A stretch of 64,000 nt of DNA from assembly GCA_002343775.1 (NCBI GenBank), contig DDSH01000028.1:187731-251730 (forward strand), read 5' to 3'. A program made the position numbers and the translations under genes. Of the stretch, positions 7,168-17,655 are shown piece by piece (positions within the stretch are counted from its first letter, which is position 1; every line of letters begins with the position of its first letter). The notes beneath the pieces are model-generated. The model was not told where the DNA came from. It did not search any database and saw only the letters and a program-made list of their open reading frames with translations. This DNA comes from Anaerolineales bacterium UBA2395 (GTDB lineage: Bacteria > Chloroflexota > Anaerolineae > Anaerolineales > Villigracilaceae).

Positions 7168-9465
7168 TTAGAGAGCCCATTGGGCTTGGACAGTGGTTCC
7201 CTCTCCCGGAGTTGAGTGAATATTGACCACCGCAACCTGGCTGTGATACTTTTTTAGTTCCATTTGTCCTTTTATGGCATTTAATCCGAACGATCGTTTT
7301 TTCATATCAGGGCTCGCGCTATCCACAAAACCAATACCATTATCGCGAATGGTTATCTCAAAGACACCATCTTTTCTCAGAAAGGATACCTCCCCAAATC
7401 CGCCCACCTTTTGCTCAATCTTCGAATGTCTTACGATGTTCAGGATGCCTTCTTTTGCTACATTAAAGAAAATCTCCTGAATCTGATACGGCATCTCATC
7501 GTCCCTGGTGTTATGGTCGGAGATTGTTATACGGTTACAGGCGCTTTCAAAGAAGGGTATCGCCTGCAAACTCTTCAAATAGTGACGGACTGCATGTAGC
7601 AAGCCTTCCTTCTCAAGATAAATATTATCCGCAGAATCGGCAAGGATCCCGTGAATGGTCATTTTTACATACTCGAGCGCATGTTTGATCTCAAGAAGTT
7701 TATTCTCGGTATGAGGGGAACCGTTCACATCGCGAACAGAATTCAACAGTTCTTCGATCGGCACGATGGCGGCATGATGGATGACGCCGCGCATACCATG
7801 CACCCCCTCGTCGAGGCGGCTGGCATAACTCTTCTGCCGAATCGTCTCAAGGACCAGACTGGTCATGGATGCGTAAATTTCAAACAGGTTCTTTTCCACG
7901 GGGAAGAACTCTTTTTCGGAGGAGGTTCCCATGCGATTTTCGATCTTTATTGCTCCAACAGCGTTTCCTTTGAAATCACGTAAAGGGGTGATCATCACTT
8001 GTCGGGACCTTCCCGAGAACAGGAACCTCAAATGATATGTGAAATTTGCCCGATACGGCGATCTTTTTATTTTTGCCGCGCCATAGTTAAGCGTCTTGTT
8101 CCTATGAACTGCAAGACCTGTGAGACCATCCCCGTGGCGTCCCGTCACTTTCATTTCATGTTTTTGAAAATTGTTTTGGGGGACAGCTGTGGAACAGATC
8201 AGATGCAGGACCGGTTCCTCCTGTTTTTCGCCGAACTTGTGACGCAGAAAGAAAATGGAGCAGTCTTCGGTTCTGAAAATTTTCTGCCCGATCTGGATCA
8301 ATTCCTTCGCCGCCTGAACATCATCATCCCACTTCGAAGTTCTATCCGGCAGGAGATCTCCCCAAGCTTTAAGTGAGCCAAGAAGGTTTTCCCTGTGCGT
8401 TGCCAGCGTCATAGCGGCGGGACCAAGAGCCGCTTCCACCAGAAAGCTGCTGACCTTTTTTGCAAACCAACCTGCTTGTACGGCATCGAACTGGTTGTAC
8501 GCATCTGCCTGAGAGGAGTCAATGCTTATCATCCCGAAGCATTCCCCCGTCGACGGAGAAATAAGCGGCACTCCCATCCAACTCTTGATATGGTTTGCAT
8601 AGAAATGCCGGTCTTTGAAGGATTGGAATTTATCCGCTTGCTCCACCCTCACCTGACGGGATCGGATAACGCTGTGGTTCGGGAAATTTTCATCGTCCAC
8701 CGGGAATTCGATCTGAAGAATCTCATCGGGATTGGGGAAGCCATCGCAGGCGACGATCATGAGCCTGTCTCGATACACCAATTGAACGGATGCAGTATCG
8801 TACGGAAGAACATCCCTTGCGCCCTGCAATAATTTTTCAAGCTTCTCCCGCGCCACCGACGGGGAAACCACCCAAGCTTCATCGGTATTTGGCAAGCTTC
8901 GTTTTGCACGCAGAATCCATGTACCTGCCAGCAAAAAAGCGGATTTTACCAACCAGGGGATCATAACGTCGAATGTGAAACTGTTATATCCCTCCAGCCA
9001 TAGCACCAGTAAATATGCCAGGACGATCGACGGCCCGATCACTAACAGCCTTTTTCTTTCAAGAAAATGGGAGGCAGTCGCCAGCGGCAGGAAGTAAAAA
9101 AGAAAAAGGTCGGTGGCGGGATATCCCGTAGTATGGACAAAGTAACTGACCATGACCGTATCGATCACAACCAGAATAAGGTGAAAAGTTGGCGCGTCGA
9201 AGCGGCTCATTAATCTGTTCGAGGAAAGCGCAACAGAAAGGGAATAAAGCAACCCCAAAATAAATAAGGCAATATCCAATGCAGTGATATTGGTAGGGGA
9301 GAGCCAAAATCTCAACAGGATCAGAGCCACCCCGCCCACTCTGGACCAAGCCAGCAACGCATTAAAACCCTGCCTGGAGCGAATCCCCAGGTTCAGGTTG
9401 CTCAAAAAAAGATCAAGGTCCAGTTTTCGCTTGCGGGCACTTCTTCCAGTAACTGTATGATTCAC
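7168..9465 (-). CDS. Membrane histidine kinase with two GAF domains (NarX/LiaS class)
   Basis: 765 residues from a GTG at 9465 (GAGGTG upstream). About five membrane segments span residues 35-190. GAF 1 covers roughly 210-355 and GAF 2 roughly 375-545. The dimerisation region (about 560-625) is poorly conserved and lacks a clear HisKA_3 motif; the GMRGVIHHAA stretch holds candidate phospho-acceptor histidines. The HATPase domain has N box EGILNIVRH and G boxes DNGIGF and GEGTTV near the C-terminus. Kinases of this class pair with LuxR-type regulators, which fits the gene 10 bases downstream. The signal sensed is unknown. Confidence 0.9.
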   Translation of the reverse strand: MNHTVTGRSARKRKLDLDLFLSNLNLGIRSRQGFNALLAWSRVGGVALILLRFWLSPTNITALDIALFILGLLYSLSVALSSNRLMSRFDAPTFHLILVVIDTVMVSYFVHTTGYPATDLFLFYFLPLATASHFLERKRLLVIGPSIVLAYLLVLWLEGYNSFTFDVMIPWLVKSAFLLAGTWILRAKRSLPNTDEAWVVSPSVAREKLEKLLQGARDVLPYDTASVQLVYRDRLMIVACDGFPNPDEILQIEFPVDDENFPNHSVIRSRQVRVEQADKFQSFKDRHFYANHIKSWMGVPLISPSTGECFGMISIDSSQADAYNQFDAVQAGWFAKKVSSFLVEAALGPAAMTLATHRENLLGSLKAWGDLLPDRTSKWDDDVQAAKELIQIGQKIFRTEDCSIFFLRHKFGEKQEEPVLHLICSTAVPQNNFQKHEMKVTGRHGDGLTGLAVHRNKTLNYGAAKIKRSPYRANFTYHLRFLFSGRSRQVMITPLRDFKGNAVGAIKIENRMGTSSEKEFFPVEKNLFEIYASMTSLVLETIRQKSYASRLDEGVHGMRGVIHHAAIVPIEELLNSVRDVNGSPHTENKLLEIKHALEYVKMTIHGILADSADNIYLEKEGLLHAVRHYLKSLQAIPFFESACNRITISDHNTRDDEMPYQIQEIFFNVAKEGILNIVRHSKIEQKVGGFGEVSFLRKDGVFEITIRDNGIGFVDSASPDMKKRSFGLNAIKGQMELKKYHSQVAVVNIHSTPGEGTTVQAQWAL

Positions 9466-9652
9466 AATGGCACCTCATAATGGATGCGTCTTCTTCGATG
9501 ACTATACAAATTATATGAGCGGTTGAATTTCCGAACATGCCATTTGGCCCATTCCAATATTAAGTGAATGGACATTTGTCCCCGACACTCCTTTCCATTT
9601 TCCCAAGAGACCCACCTCCTGCTGCCATCCGGTAGAAACTGTCTGCCGAATT

Positions 9653-10831
9653 CTACCCCACCCGGCGGACAGCCAACATGGTAATGTCGTCGAATTGTTC
9701 GCCATCTTCCATAAAAGCGAGCAGGTGATCGCCAATCTGGTTCAGGCAATCTTCCAGAGTAGGATGGTCTTGGGCGAGCAGATGGTTCAGGCGGTCATGA
9801 CCGAAGAATTCATCGCGCGGATTTTTTCCATCGGGGATTCCGTCTGTGAATGCGGTCAGCGTGTCGCCCTGACCCATTTGGATTTGGCGGACGGTAAACT
9901 TTGCATCGGAAAATACGCCGAGAGCCGGACCCGTGGGCATCAATGTCTCGTGTGTGCCATCTCCACGCCGGAGATGAGGCGGTTCATTTCCCGCGTTGAT
10001 GTAATACAGCATCCCTGTGTTCACATCGAACAGACCCATAAAAGTTGTGGCGAAGGTGAAGGTGTCGGCGTGGGTGGTGGTGACGTATAAATTCGTGAAC
10101 GCTGCCGCGTGTTTCAATCTTTCCTCAGGCGGGAGCGAGATCTGGCTGGATGGGTCGGTCAGGTCGTTGGAGGTGGCGGTGGCACGGATCAGGCTGCGAT
10201 AGAGGGTCATGAACAAGGCAGCGCCGATGCCCTTTCCGCAGACATCGCCGATGACGAAAACAAGGTTGCCATCCGGCAGGGTGAACACATCATAGAAGTC
10301 GCCTGCTACATTGTTCGCCGCTTTGAAATAGGCAGCGACCTGCCAGCCGGGCAAAGTGGGGATCTCGGCTGGCAGGAATTCTTTTTGAATTCGGCGGGCA
10401 ATATCCATTTCCCGTTGCAAGCTCTTCAGGTGCATTTGCTCCAGGTCACGCAGATACTTTCGTTCGAGGCTGGAGGAAATACGCGCCTGCAAAATGGCGG
10501 GTTCGAACGGTTTTGGCAGGTAATCTTCGGCGCCCATCTCGATCCCCTTAACGACGCTTTGAAGGTCATTGTTGGCAGAGATGATGATGATCGGGATGTT
10601 GCGCAGGTCTTCATCTGCTTTTACTTTTTCGAGCACGGCGTAACCATCCATGACCGGCATCATGATGTCGAGCAGGATGAGGTCGGGGTTCCCGGTTTGG
10701 ATTTTTTCAAGCGCTTCCTGTCCATTGAAGGCGGTGATGATCTCGTAATGAAGGTCTTCAAGTTCCTGTTCGAGATAATCCACGTTGAATGGTTCGTCGT
10801 CCACGATCAGGATGCGGGGAGTGTTTTTCAT
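9653..10831 (-). CDS. Receiver-SpoIIE/RsbU-type PP2C phosphatase
   Basis: 392 residues from the ATG at 10831, which has AAGGA 7 bases upstream; an ATG at 10864, two bases after the preceding stop, has none. The receiver domain carries D9/D10, acceptor D55 and K107. A coiled linker (about 125-165) leads to a PP2C-type phosphatase with AGDFYDVF and GDVCGKGIGAAL metal-binding motifs. Such proteins dephosphorylate STAS anti-anti-sigma factors in partner-switching systems; two STAS genes are present in the window at 54830-55231 and 56590-57006. It lies directly after the giant kinase gene, whose histidine kinase domain is the obvious candidate to phosphorylate the receiver. Confidence 0.92.
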   Translation of the reverse strand: MKNTPRILIVDDEPFNVDYLEQELEDLHYEIITAFNGQEALEKIQTGNPDLILLDIMMPVMDGYAVLEKVKADEDLRNIPIIIISANNDLQSVVKGIEMGAEDYLPKPFEPAILQARISSSLERKYLRDLEQMHLKSLQREMDIARRIQKEFLPAEIPTLPGWQVAAYFKAANNVAGDFYDVFTLPDGNLVFVIGDVCGKGIGAALFMTLYRSLIRATATSNDLTDPSSQISLPPEERLKHAAAFTNLYVTTTHADTFTFATTFMGLFDVNTGMLYYINAGNEPPHLRRGDGTHETLMPTGPALGVFSDAKFTVRQIQMGQGDTLTAFTDGIPDGKNPRDEFFGHDRLNHLLAQDHPTLEDCLNQIGDHLLAFMEDGEQFDDITMLAVRRVG

Positions 10832-10865
10832 GGGAATCCTTGGGGCGCTTTCGGCGGGGATCATT

Positions 10866-13800
10866 TCAGGGAGCAGACTCGGGCTTCGGGTCTGCGGAGG
10901 AAGCGGTTTTCTTCGAGTAATGGATGGGGATCGAGAGGGTGAACGTCGAGCCTTTTCCGATCTCGCTGGACGCGGTCAAGTTGCCGCCGAGCAGTTGGGC
11001 GAGGTTGCGGCTGATGGTGAGTCCCAGACCTGTGCCGCCGTATTGACGCGTGGTGCTGGTATCGGCTTGTTGGAATTCCTCGAAGATCCTGTCGAGCGCG
11101 TCTGCGCTGATGCCGATGCCTGTATCGCGGACGCTGACGACGAGATGGGTGTCTTCGCGCCGCGCATGCAGGCTGACGCTGCCTTGATGGGTGAATTTTG
11201 CGGCATTGCTGAGCAGGTTGAGAATGATCTGCTTGATCTTGTCGTGATCGGAGTGGATGAGGCTGAGAGTTTCATCCACCTGTTTTTCCAACTGTACATG
11301 CGGTTTGAGCAGCGGGCTTGCCGTGGCGGTACATTGGTCGATAAGCGTGTGGATGTTGAAGTTGGCGATTTGCACATCCATGCGCCCGGATTCGATCTTG
11401 GCGATGTCGAGCACGGTGTTGATGAGCCCCAGCAAGTGTTCGGAGCTGGTGAGGACCTTATCGAGATTTTCGACCTGTTTTTCGGGCAGCACGCCGTCCG
11501 ATTTCCGGCGGACGATGCGCGTAAAACCGATAATGGCGTTGAGCGGGGTGCGCAGTTCGTGGCTCATGTTGGCAAGGAAAGTGCTCTTGGCGGCGCTGGC
11601 ATTCTCCGCCTCCTTTTTTGCGCGCCAGAGTTCCTCGGTGCGTTCCTCCACTTTTTGTTCGAGTGTGCGGTTGTATTCTTCGAGCAGGCGTGCGGCTTGT
11701 TTTTGTTGGGTGATGTCGCGCAAAATGCCTTGAAATGCAACAGGGTTGCCTTCCTCGTCGCGGCGCAGGGTGGCGGTGAGCAGGCATTCCATGACGGTCC
11801 CATCTTTGCGTGAAAGGTTCACTTCGTAATCGCGCACAGCTCCCTGTTCAATGATGATGCTTTGGAAAGCGGTGAATTGCCCGGGCTGCACACCGATCGT
11901 CTCCAGCGAAACGTCAAACATCTCTTCACGCGTATAACCGAACAGGTCGAGGGTTGCCTGATTGATGTCGAGGACTCTGCCATCTGGGGTCATGACGAAG
12001 ATGGCGTCACGCGAATCTTCGAAGAGCGTGCGATATTTTTCCTCATTGCGTCCGAGGTCGGCGTACAGGCGCGCATTTTCGATGGAGATCGCAGCTTGCG
12101 CCGAGAGTAGTTTGATGATCTCCAACCGCGCGGGGGTGAACGTGTCGGGCGCGAGATTGTTTTCCAAATATAGCAATCCGGTCATTTTGCCCTGGTTGAG
12201 AAGCGGCAGACACAGCACCGATTTGACCTGCCGGGCAATGATGCACGGGTCGCGTGTGAATTGTCCTTCGTTGGCGGCATCACTCAGGACGATATTTTCA
12301 TGTGTTCGCGCCACATAGTTGAACAGGGATACCGGCAGGTTTTGCGGATTGACCTGCACGTCTTGCAAGACCTTGACCTTTTCAGTGGAACCTTGCGCTT
12401 CGATGACCCACCCGCCGGTTTGTTCCTGTATGAGCCAGCCATTCTCCGCCCCGGCATTTTCGATCACGATCTCCAACAGGGAGGCGAGCAGCCTTCCCAG
12501 CACGATCTCACCCGAGAGGGCTTGCGATGCTTTGAGGATGCTCGCCAGGTCGAGCGCGCTGCTCCCCTCACCCCGGTTCAACGATGACGAGGAGGAGGTC
12601 GAGACCGAGGAACTGGGGCGCTCCGGCTGAATGACCAGCTCGGGGTGGTTCACCTCCAGGTCATTGACCTTGGCAACCGCTCCCCAGATCTTGTAGGCAC
12701 GATGCGCGTTTTTCAGATAGCGTTCCGCCATTTCAAAATTCCGGCGGTCCAAATAGAATTTACCCGCCAGTTCATACGCCAACGCCTCTTCGTTCAGAAA
12801 CTGATTGGTCTGGGCGTACAAGATGGCTTCGTCATAGTATTCACGCGCATCCCCGAATCGTTTTTCGAGGCGGGCGCGTTCCGCTTCGACCAGCAGGAAT
12901 TTGTGTCGATGATTCATGGGTGCGAACTTCGACCAGTGATGCAATTTCTTCTGGTTTGCAGCGATCAGTTTGCCCCATTTCTTCCTTTGCTCGCTGCCGG
13001 CTTCATTCCACAACGCAATCCGAACCAGGGACGCATACATGGCATTCATGGAACTGGCAAATGCCCCGATGCCACCATCCAGATAAGGCTCCAGCAGGGT
13101 GGAATATTCCAATGCCCGTTGATACCTGCCGAATAGATAGTTGAGGATCATTGGATGCAGGTAGACATTCAAAATGATGCTGCGTTCATTGGCGGCAATG
13201 TGATGAGGCAGCATCGCCTCTGCATCGTAGACGGGTCCCTTCAATTCGCATGGGTCGGCGGATTCGCCCATCAGGTTCAGCACGACCTGATGGTACAGTT
13301 TTTCGTAATTCAAGATGGAAACATCCCGCAATTGCTGGATGATCTGCAGGTGGCGAAGGATGTTCTCGTTCAGGTCGCCAAGCGCCATTCCTGCAGCATA
13401 GGAATGATAGTCCCGGATCAAAAGGGCATTGGCAGCCATGATGTAATTTCCCACATCCAGCGAGGCGGTGAAGCAATCATCAAAGGTTGCGTAGGTTTTA
13501 CGGATATCCTCGGTCCAATGTTGGAGGACAGTGCCATACAGGACATTGCTGCTTGAAACTGCCTCCACGTCGGGGTGCTTTTTTATCAGAAGCCGCGAAA
13601 GCCGCCCGTACTGGCTGCCGGTTCGGATGTCGTTCAACACAGCGGTCAGGATAAACCCATACCCCACATACCCAAACGGTGACATGGGGGTGTTCCCGTG
13701 CTTCAAAGTCAATTCGACCACTTTTAAGATGACCAGCGGAGCCAGCGAAGGCGCATTGGTATACACTACCGTGAACATGCCGCGGATGATGCGGGCAATG

Positions 13801-16529
13801 GTAAGAATGCGCGGATCAGTAGCTTGCGGAAGATTAAGCAGATCATTTTGGGTTTTTCCGCGCAGCATAAACCGGACTTTGAGAAGCGCTGCCAGAATCT
13901 GGAACATGTTCGGTTTCAGCGGGAAGCGTACTCCCAGCATTTCGAGTGCACGCAGCCCCACCTTCAACGAATCGCCGCGGTTATCCTTCGACATGTTCGC
14001 AAAAAGCCTTGCCTCGTACACACGCGATTGCTCGAGCGATGACCGGGTGTGCAGCAATGCTTCTTCTAACAGTTTCTCCATCTCGTCGAATTTTCCGGTC
14101 AGGTATGCCGCCTCTGCCAGCAGGACGTGCAGGTCGAACACCAGCTGGTGATGCTCACGCCACGGGTCACCCATTCTTGCCAGGGTCGTCATCCCGGCTT
14201 TGAAATATTGATAGGCGGCTTCATGCGCTGCGGACGATTTGGCTTTTTGCCCGGCGGTCAGGTTCAACTCCGCCACCCGAATCCGATCCGCATGTGACTG
14301 AGCCAACTCCGCACCGAGATTCAAGTGATTGACGATCTCGAAGATATGCTGTTCGAGAGCATCGCTGCTAAGTTTGTCAAGGAAATGCGACCCAATCCGC
14401 CAGTGCTGCCTGGTCTGTTCTTCAACAGGGATGGACTGATACATGGCTTGTTGAATGCCCGTATGCGCAAAGGAATATCGCACCGCCAGAGGCTGCGCTT
14501 CAGGCGACTGCTCAACCAGCAAATAGGTTTCCGTCAGCGGGAAAACCAAACCTGCCGCAAGCGCATGCCACAACAAGTCCGCTGTGTGCTTGTCCGATTG
14601 ATCTGAGATGACCGCCAGCAGGTTCAAGTCAAACTCATTGCCGATACAGGCGGCATATTGCAGGATTCGTCGCACCTCAGGCGCGAGCTGTCCGACTTTC
14701 GACGCCATCAGATCCGCCACATTATCGGTCAACTGACGGGTTTGGATCTGGGGAAGATCCCAGTTCCAAACCCCGTTCCGAAGGTCGAAGCGGATCAGAT
14801 CCCCCACATAGATCGAATGTAAAAATTCCTTGACGAAGAATGGGTTGCCGCCCGTTTTTGTGACGACCACTTCCGCCAGGGATGTTGCCTGTTCCTTATC
14901 GCAGCGCAGCGATGTCACCAGCATCTGGCGCACATCCACCAGTGTGAGCGGCGAAAGATCTACAAATTCCGGGATACCGCCTGCTTCCACATATTCTTTC
15001 ATTGCCTCGTGGAAAGCCCGCCCCTCCTCCATCGCATCTTCCCGATAGGTTCCCACCAGCAGAAGGTGATGGACATCGCTCCGCGTGAGAAAACGCTGCA
15101 GGAACGTGACCGAAGCAACATCCGCCCAATGCAGGTCATCCAGAAAGATCGTCAGCGGATGTTCCTCCCGCGCAAACAGGGAGATAAAATTTTGCAGGGT
15201 GAGATTGAAGCGGTTCTGCGCCTCGATGGGAGACAGGGTTGGAAGCAACGGCTGCGGACCGATGATCAAGCCCGCCTCGGGGATCATTTTTGCGATCAGC
15301 TGCCCGTTCGCCCCCAGCGCCTCCTGGATCTTGTACCTCCAATACTGCAACTCGGTTGCGCTTTGCATCAATACCTGCTGGACCAACGAGCGCAGCGCCT
15401 CGACCAACGCCGAATACGGTGACTCGTGCTGGAACTGGTCGTACACCCCTTTGATGAAATACCCATTTTGCTGCGTGACATGCACCTGAAGTTCATTGAC
15501 CAGCGCCGACTTGCCCATCCCCGCATGACCCCGAACCAGCAAGACCTCCATCGCGCCGCCGCGGGCGCGTTCGAACGCGGCAAGCAGGGTATCGAGTTCC
15601 TTTTTGCGCCCGAACAGGTTTTGCGAGATCTCAAAACGCTCGGGAACATCGTTCAACCCCAGTTTAATACTGCGGGAAGTATGTCCCCCACGCCAGAGCC
15701 GCTCGCATTCGAGCAAATCTGCTTTCAAACCATAAGCAGATTGATAGCGGTCTTCGGGGTTCTTCGCCATCAGTTTCAAGATCAGTTCCGAAAGCCCGGA
15801 CGGAACACGCGGATTCAATTCATGCGGCGGGCGCGCCTGCTTCGCCAGATGGCTGTGCATCAATGAGAGGGTTTCCTTTTCCTCAAAGGGCAGCCTGCCG
15901 GTCAGCACTTCATAGAACGTCACCCCCAGCGAATAGAAATCCGTGCGGTAATCCACAGCGCGGTTCATACGTCCCGTCTGCTCCGGCGAGACGTATGCCA
16001 TCGTGCCCTCCATGCCGGTCGGCACCTTGCGCGACAACGTCTCCCGCGGCAGATGCGTGGACAAACCAAAGTCGATGATCTTCGCCTGTCCACTGACGGG
16101 GTTGAACACAATATTAGACGAATTGATGTCCTTGTGGATGATATTCCGCTGATGAACCCCGCCCAAAGCCTCGGCAACCTGAATGGCAAGTTTGAAAAAA
16201 TCGGCAATGGTCCACGCCTTGTCGGCAAGCATATCCAGCGAGGTCGCGCCGAAATCCTCCAGCACGATGAAGTACTCGCTCTGGTGGTTCTCAATCCCGT
16301 ACGCGGCGATGACGCCATCCACGGTCGGGCTGCCCGCTCCCGGGTTGAGCGAAGCGACGATCTCATATTCCCGCTTGAACCGCGCCAGACGCTCGGGAGA
16401 AAAGTACGTATCCCGCAGCGATTTCAGGATAACAGCCTTCCCATCGGACTGCCGAATCGCGCGCTGGATGAGCGTGCTTGCGCTTTCATGAACCTTTTGC
16501 TGAATTACATAACCAGGATAATCCGTCAT
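10866..16529 (-). CDS. HstK-like Ser/Thr kinase-AAA-GAF-PAS-histidine kinase
   Basis: 1887 residues. Order: a Ser/Thr kinase domain (1-275; K36, catalytic loop IIHKDINSSN, DFG, and SPE in place of APE); an AAA-16 type ATPase (Walker A GHAGMGKS near 335, Walker B LTIFLDDLHWAD); about 750 residues of helical TPR-like repeats; GAF (about 1310-1460); PAS (about 1480-1595); coiled coil; HisKA with H in MSHELRTPLN near 1657; HATPase to about 1860. The catalytic-loop HKD instead of HRD is seen in related fusions. The layout matches the HstK family of dual-specificity kinases described in filamentous cyanobacteria. No receiver is attached, but a receiver-phosphatase follows at once. There are no membrane segments, so it is probably cytoplasmic. 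The ribosome binding site is weak. Confidence 0.93.
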   Translation of the reverse strand: MTDYPGYVIQQKVHESASTLIQRAIRQSDGKAVILKSLRDTYFSPERLARFKREYEIVASLNPGAGSPTVDGVIAAYGIENHQSEYFIVLEDFGATSLDMLADKAWTIADFFKLAIQVAEALGGVHQRNIIHKDINSSNIVFNPVSGQAKIIDFGLSTHLPRETLSRKVPTGMEGTMAYVSPEQTGRMNRAVDYRTDFYSLGVTFYEVLTGRLPFEEKETLSLMHSHLAKQARPPHELNPRVPSGLSELILKLMAKNPEDRYQSAYGLKADLLECERLWRGGHTSRSIKLGLNDVPERFEISQNLFGRKKELDTLLAAFERARGGAMEVLLVRGHAGMGKSALVNELQVHVTQQNGYFIKGVYDQFQHESPYSALVEALRSLVQQVLMQSATELQYWRYKIQEALGANGQLIAKMIPEAGLIIGPQPLLPTLSPIEAQNRFNLTLQNFISLFAREEHPLTIFLDDLHWADVASVTFLQRFLTRSDVHHLLLVGTYREDAMEEGRAFHEAMKEYVEAGGIPEFVDLSPLTLVDVRQMLVTSLRCDKEQATSLAEVVVTKTGGNPFFVKEFLHSIYVGDLIRFDLRNGVWNWDLPQIQTRQLTDNVADLMASKVGQLAPEVRRILQYAACIGNEFDLNLLAVISDQSDKHTADLLWHALAAGLVFPLTETYLLVEQSPEAQPLAVRYSFAHTGIQQAMYQSIPVEEQTRQHWRIGSHFLDKLSSDALEQHIFEIVNHLNLGAELAQSHADRIRVAELNLTAGQKAKSSAAHEAAYQYFKAGMTTLARMGDPWREHHQLVFDLHVLLAEAAYLTGKFDEMEKLLEEALLHTRSSLEQSRVYEARLFANMSKDNRGDSLKVGLRALEMLGVRFPLKPNMFQILAALLKVRFMLRGKTQNDLLNLPQATDPRILTIARIIRGMFTVVYTNAPSLAPLVILKVVELTLKHGNTPMSPFGYVGYGFILTAVLNDIRTGSQYGRLSRLLIKKHPDVEAVSSSNVLYGTVLQHWTEDIRKTYATFDDCFTASLDVGNYIMAANALLIRDYHSYAAGMALGDLNENILRHLQIIQQLRDVSILNYEKLYHQVVLNLMGESADPCELKGPVYDAEAMLPHHIAANERSIILNVYLHPMILNYLFGRYQRALEYSTLLEPYLDGGIGAFASSMNAMYASLVRIALWNEAGSEQRKKWGKLIAANQKKLHHWSKFAPMNHRHKFLLVEAERARLEKRFGDAREYYDEAILYAQTNQFLNEEALAYELAGKFYLDRRNFEMAERYLKNAHRAYKIWGAVAKVNDLEVNHPELVIQPERPSSSVSTSSSSSLNRGEGSSALDLASILKASQALSGEIVLGRLLASLLEIVIENAGAENGWLIQEQTGGWVIEAQGSTEKVKVLQDVQVNPQNLPVSLFNYVARTHENIVLSDAANEGQFTRDPCIIARQVKSVLCLPLLNQGKMTGLLYLENNLAPDTFTPARLEIIKLLSAQAAISIENARLYADLGRNEEKYRTLFEDSRDAIFVMTPDGRVLDINQATLDLFGYTREEMFDVSLETIGVQPGQFTAFQSIIIEQGAVRDYEVNLSRKDGTVMECLLTATLRRDEEGNPVAFQGILRDITQQKQAARLLEEYNRTLEQKVEERTEELWRAKKEAENASAAKSTFLANMSHELRTPLNAIIGFTRIVRRKSDGVLPEKQVENLDKVLTSSEHLLGLINTVLDIAKIESGRMDVQIANFNIHTLIDQCTATASPLLKPHVQLEKQVDETLSLIHSDHDKIKQIILNLLSNAAKFTHQGSVSLHARREDTHLVVSVRDTGIGISADALDRIFEEFQQADTSTTRQYGGTGLGLTISRNLAQLLGGNLTASSEIGKGSTFTLSIPIHYSKKTASSADPKPESAP

Positions 16530-16648
16530 ATGCCAACCAGGGATAAGAGGAACATAGATCGCTTCAAATCGACGTTTGGACTTTTGCCGCTTCAGAAACC
16601 TCTCCTCACCCGAACGTTTGGGTGAAGAGAAGCAGACCCGCTACGTGG

Positions 16649-17596
16649 TTATCGAACCGCAGGCGACTTCCAAAAGACCTGACCCTGCAAGCCCCATTTG
16701 AGAAGTTGATACAACGCGTAACATTCCCAAATGAAGGGCGGATACCCGCCAAAGCCAACCAGCGGCATTTCGCCGTATTGCAGGTTGAAGCCGATCTCGC
16801 GCCAGAACTTGGTGACGTAATACAGCCACGCCGCCCCGTTCATGGATTTGGCTTGCTCGTTCCATGTCTCCCAGATGAACCCACACAGCAGTCCCGCCGC
16901 CAATACCTGCCAAAGAAAACTGACATCCTTGTTCTCGATCTCACGGTAGATGGACGGGATGCCCAGCTTGTAGTTGATGGGCTCGATCAGAAAGATGAAT
17001 CCCAGCCACACGAAAGGAATCAGGTTGGGCGCAAAATCATCCGAGAACATGACCGGCAGAAAACAAAAGGCAATGCCAGTGATAAAGGAGACCGCCAGCA
17101 CGAACGGCGTGAACTTGATCTCGAACTTGTGCGCACGCTTGAAAAGCCCGAACGTCCCGAACAGGTCGGTGGTGCGAAAGAGGGCTGGGATGATGGTGGC
17201 AAACGCCCAAAAATACAGCAGGTTCCTTAACATTTGATCATCGGGCAAGCCGACGTAATTCCAGTTCTTCAGTTTAAAGTTATACGCCTCGAACATGACC
17301 CAGATCAGGACCGAGAGCAGCGCCATCATGGGCCACTCGCGCTTCATGTCAATGAAATAGGAAACGCCGCCCCGCTGCCAGATCCAACCGTCGAGCAGGA
17401 GAATGTATCCCGTCCACATGATGGCCGTGAAGGCAACCTCCACGGGGTGGTTGTCCAGGTAAAGCAATATCTCGCTGACAATGATGATCGCAAGCCCTGC
17501 CCAGCCAAACCAGGGCATCTTCCGACCGACTGGCGCAACTCCGCCCTGCCCGCCGCCTGTCTTCGATGGTTCTGCCGACTTCTTTTTCTGTGCCAT
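16649..17596 (-). CDS. Multi-pass membrane protein of unknown function
   Basis: 315 residues with a Lys/Gly-rich N-terminal tail (1-27) followed by about eight hydrophobic segments and aromatic-rich loops (many Trp and Tyr). I do not recognise the family. It has GAGGAG upstream of its ATG, lies 59 bases after the CheY-like gene and 119 bases before the HstK-like kinase, all on one strand, so it probably belongs to the signalling operon. A sensor or transport-associated role is possible, but nothing in the sequence shows it. Confidence 0.75.
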   Translation of the reverse strand: MAQKKKSAEPSKTGGGQGGVAPVGRKMPWFGWAGLAIIIVSEILLYLDNHPVEVAFTAIMWTGYILLLDGWIWQRGGVSYFIDMKREWPMMALLSVLIWVMFEAYNFKLKNWNYVGLPDDQMLRNLLYFWAFATIIPALFRTTDLFGTFGLFKRAHKFEIKFTPFVLAVSFITGIAFCFLPVMFSDDFAPNLIPFVWLGFIFLIEPINYKLGIPSIYREIENKDVSFLWQVLAAGLLCGFIWETWNEQAKSMNGAAWLYYVTKFWREIGFNLQYGEMPLVGFGGYPPFIWECYALYQLLKWGLQGQVFWKSPAVR

Positions 17597-17655
17597 GTTT
17601 CATCTCCTCATTCGCGGATGGATATTTCAAGGTACGGCAACACGTTCCCCTCATG

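Noticed and set aside
10109..11813. Long plus-strand frames opposite the phosphatase and HstK-like genes
   Set aside because: They are antisense shadows of well-supported minus-strand domains.
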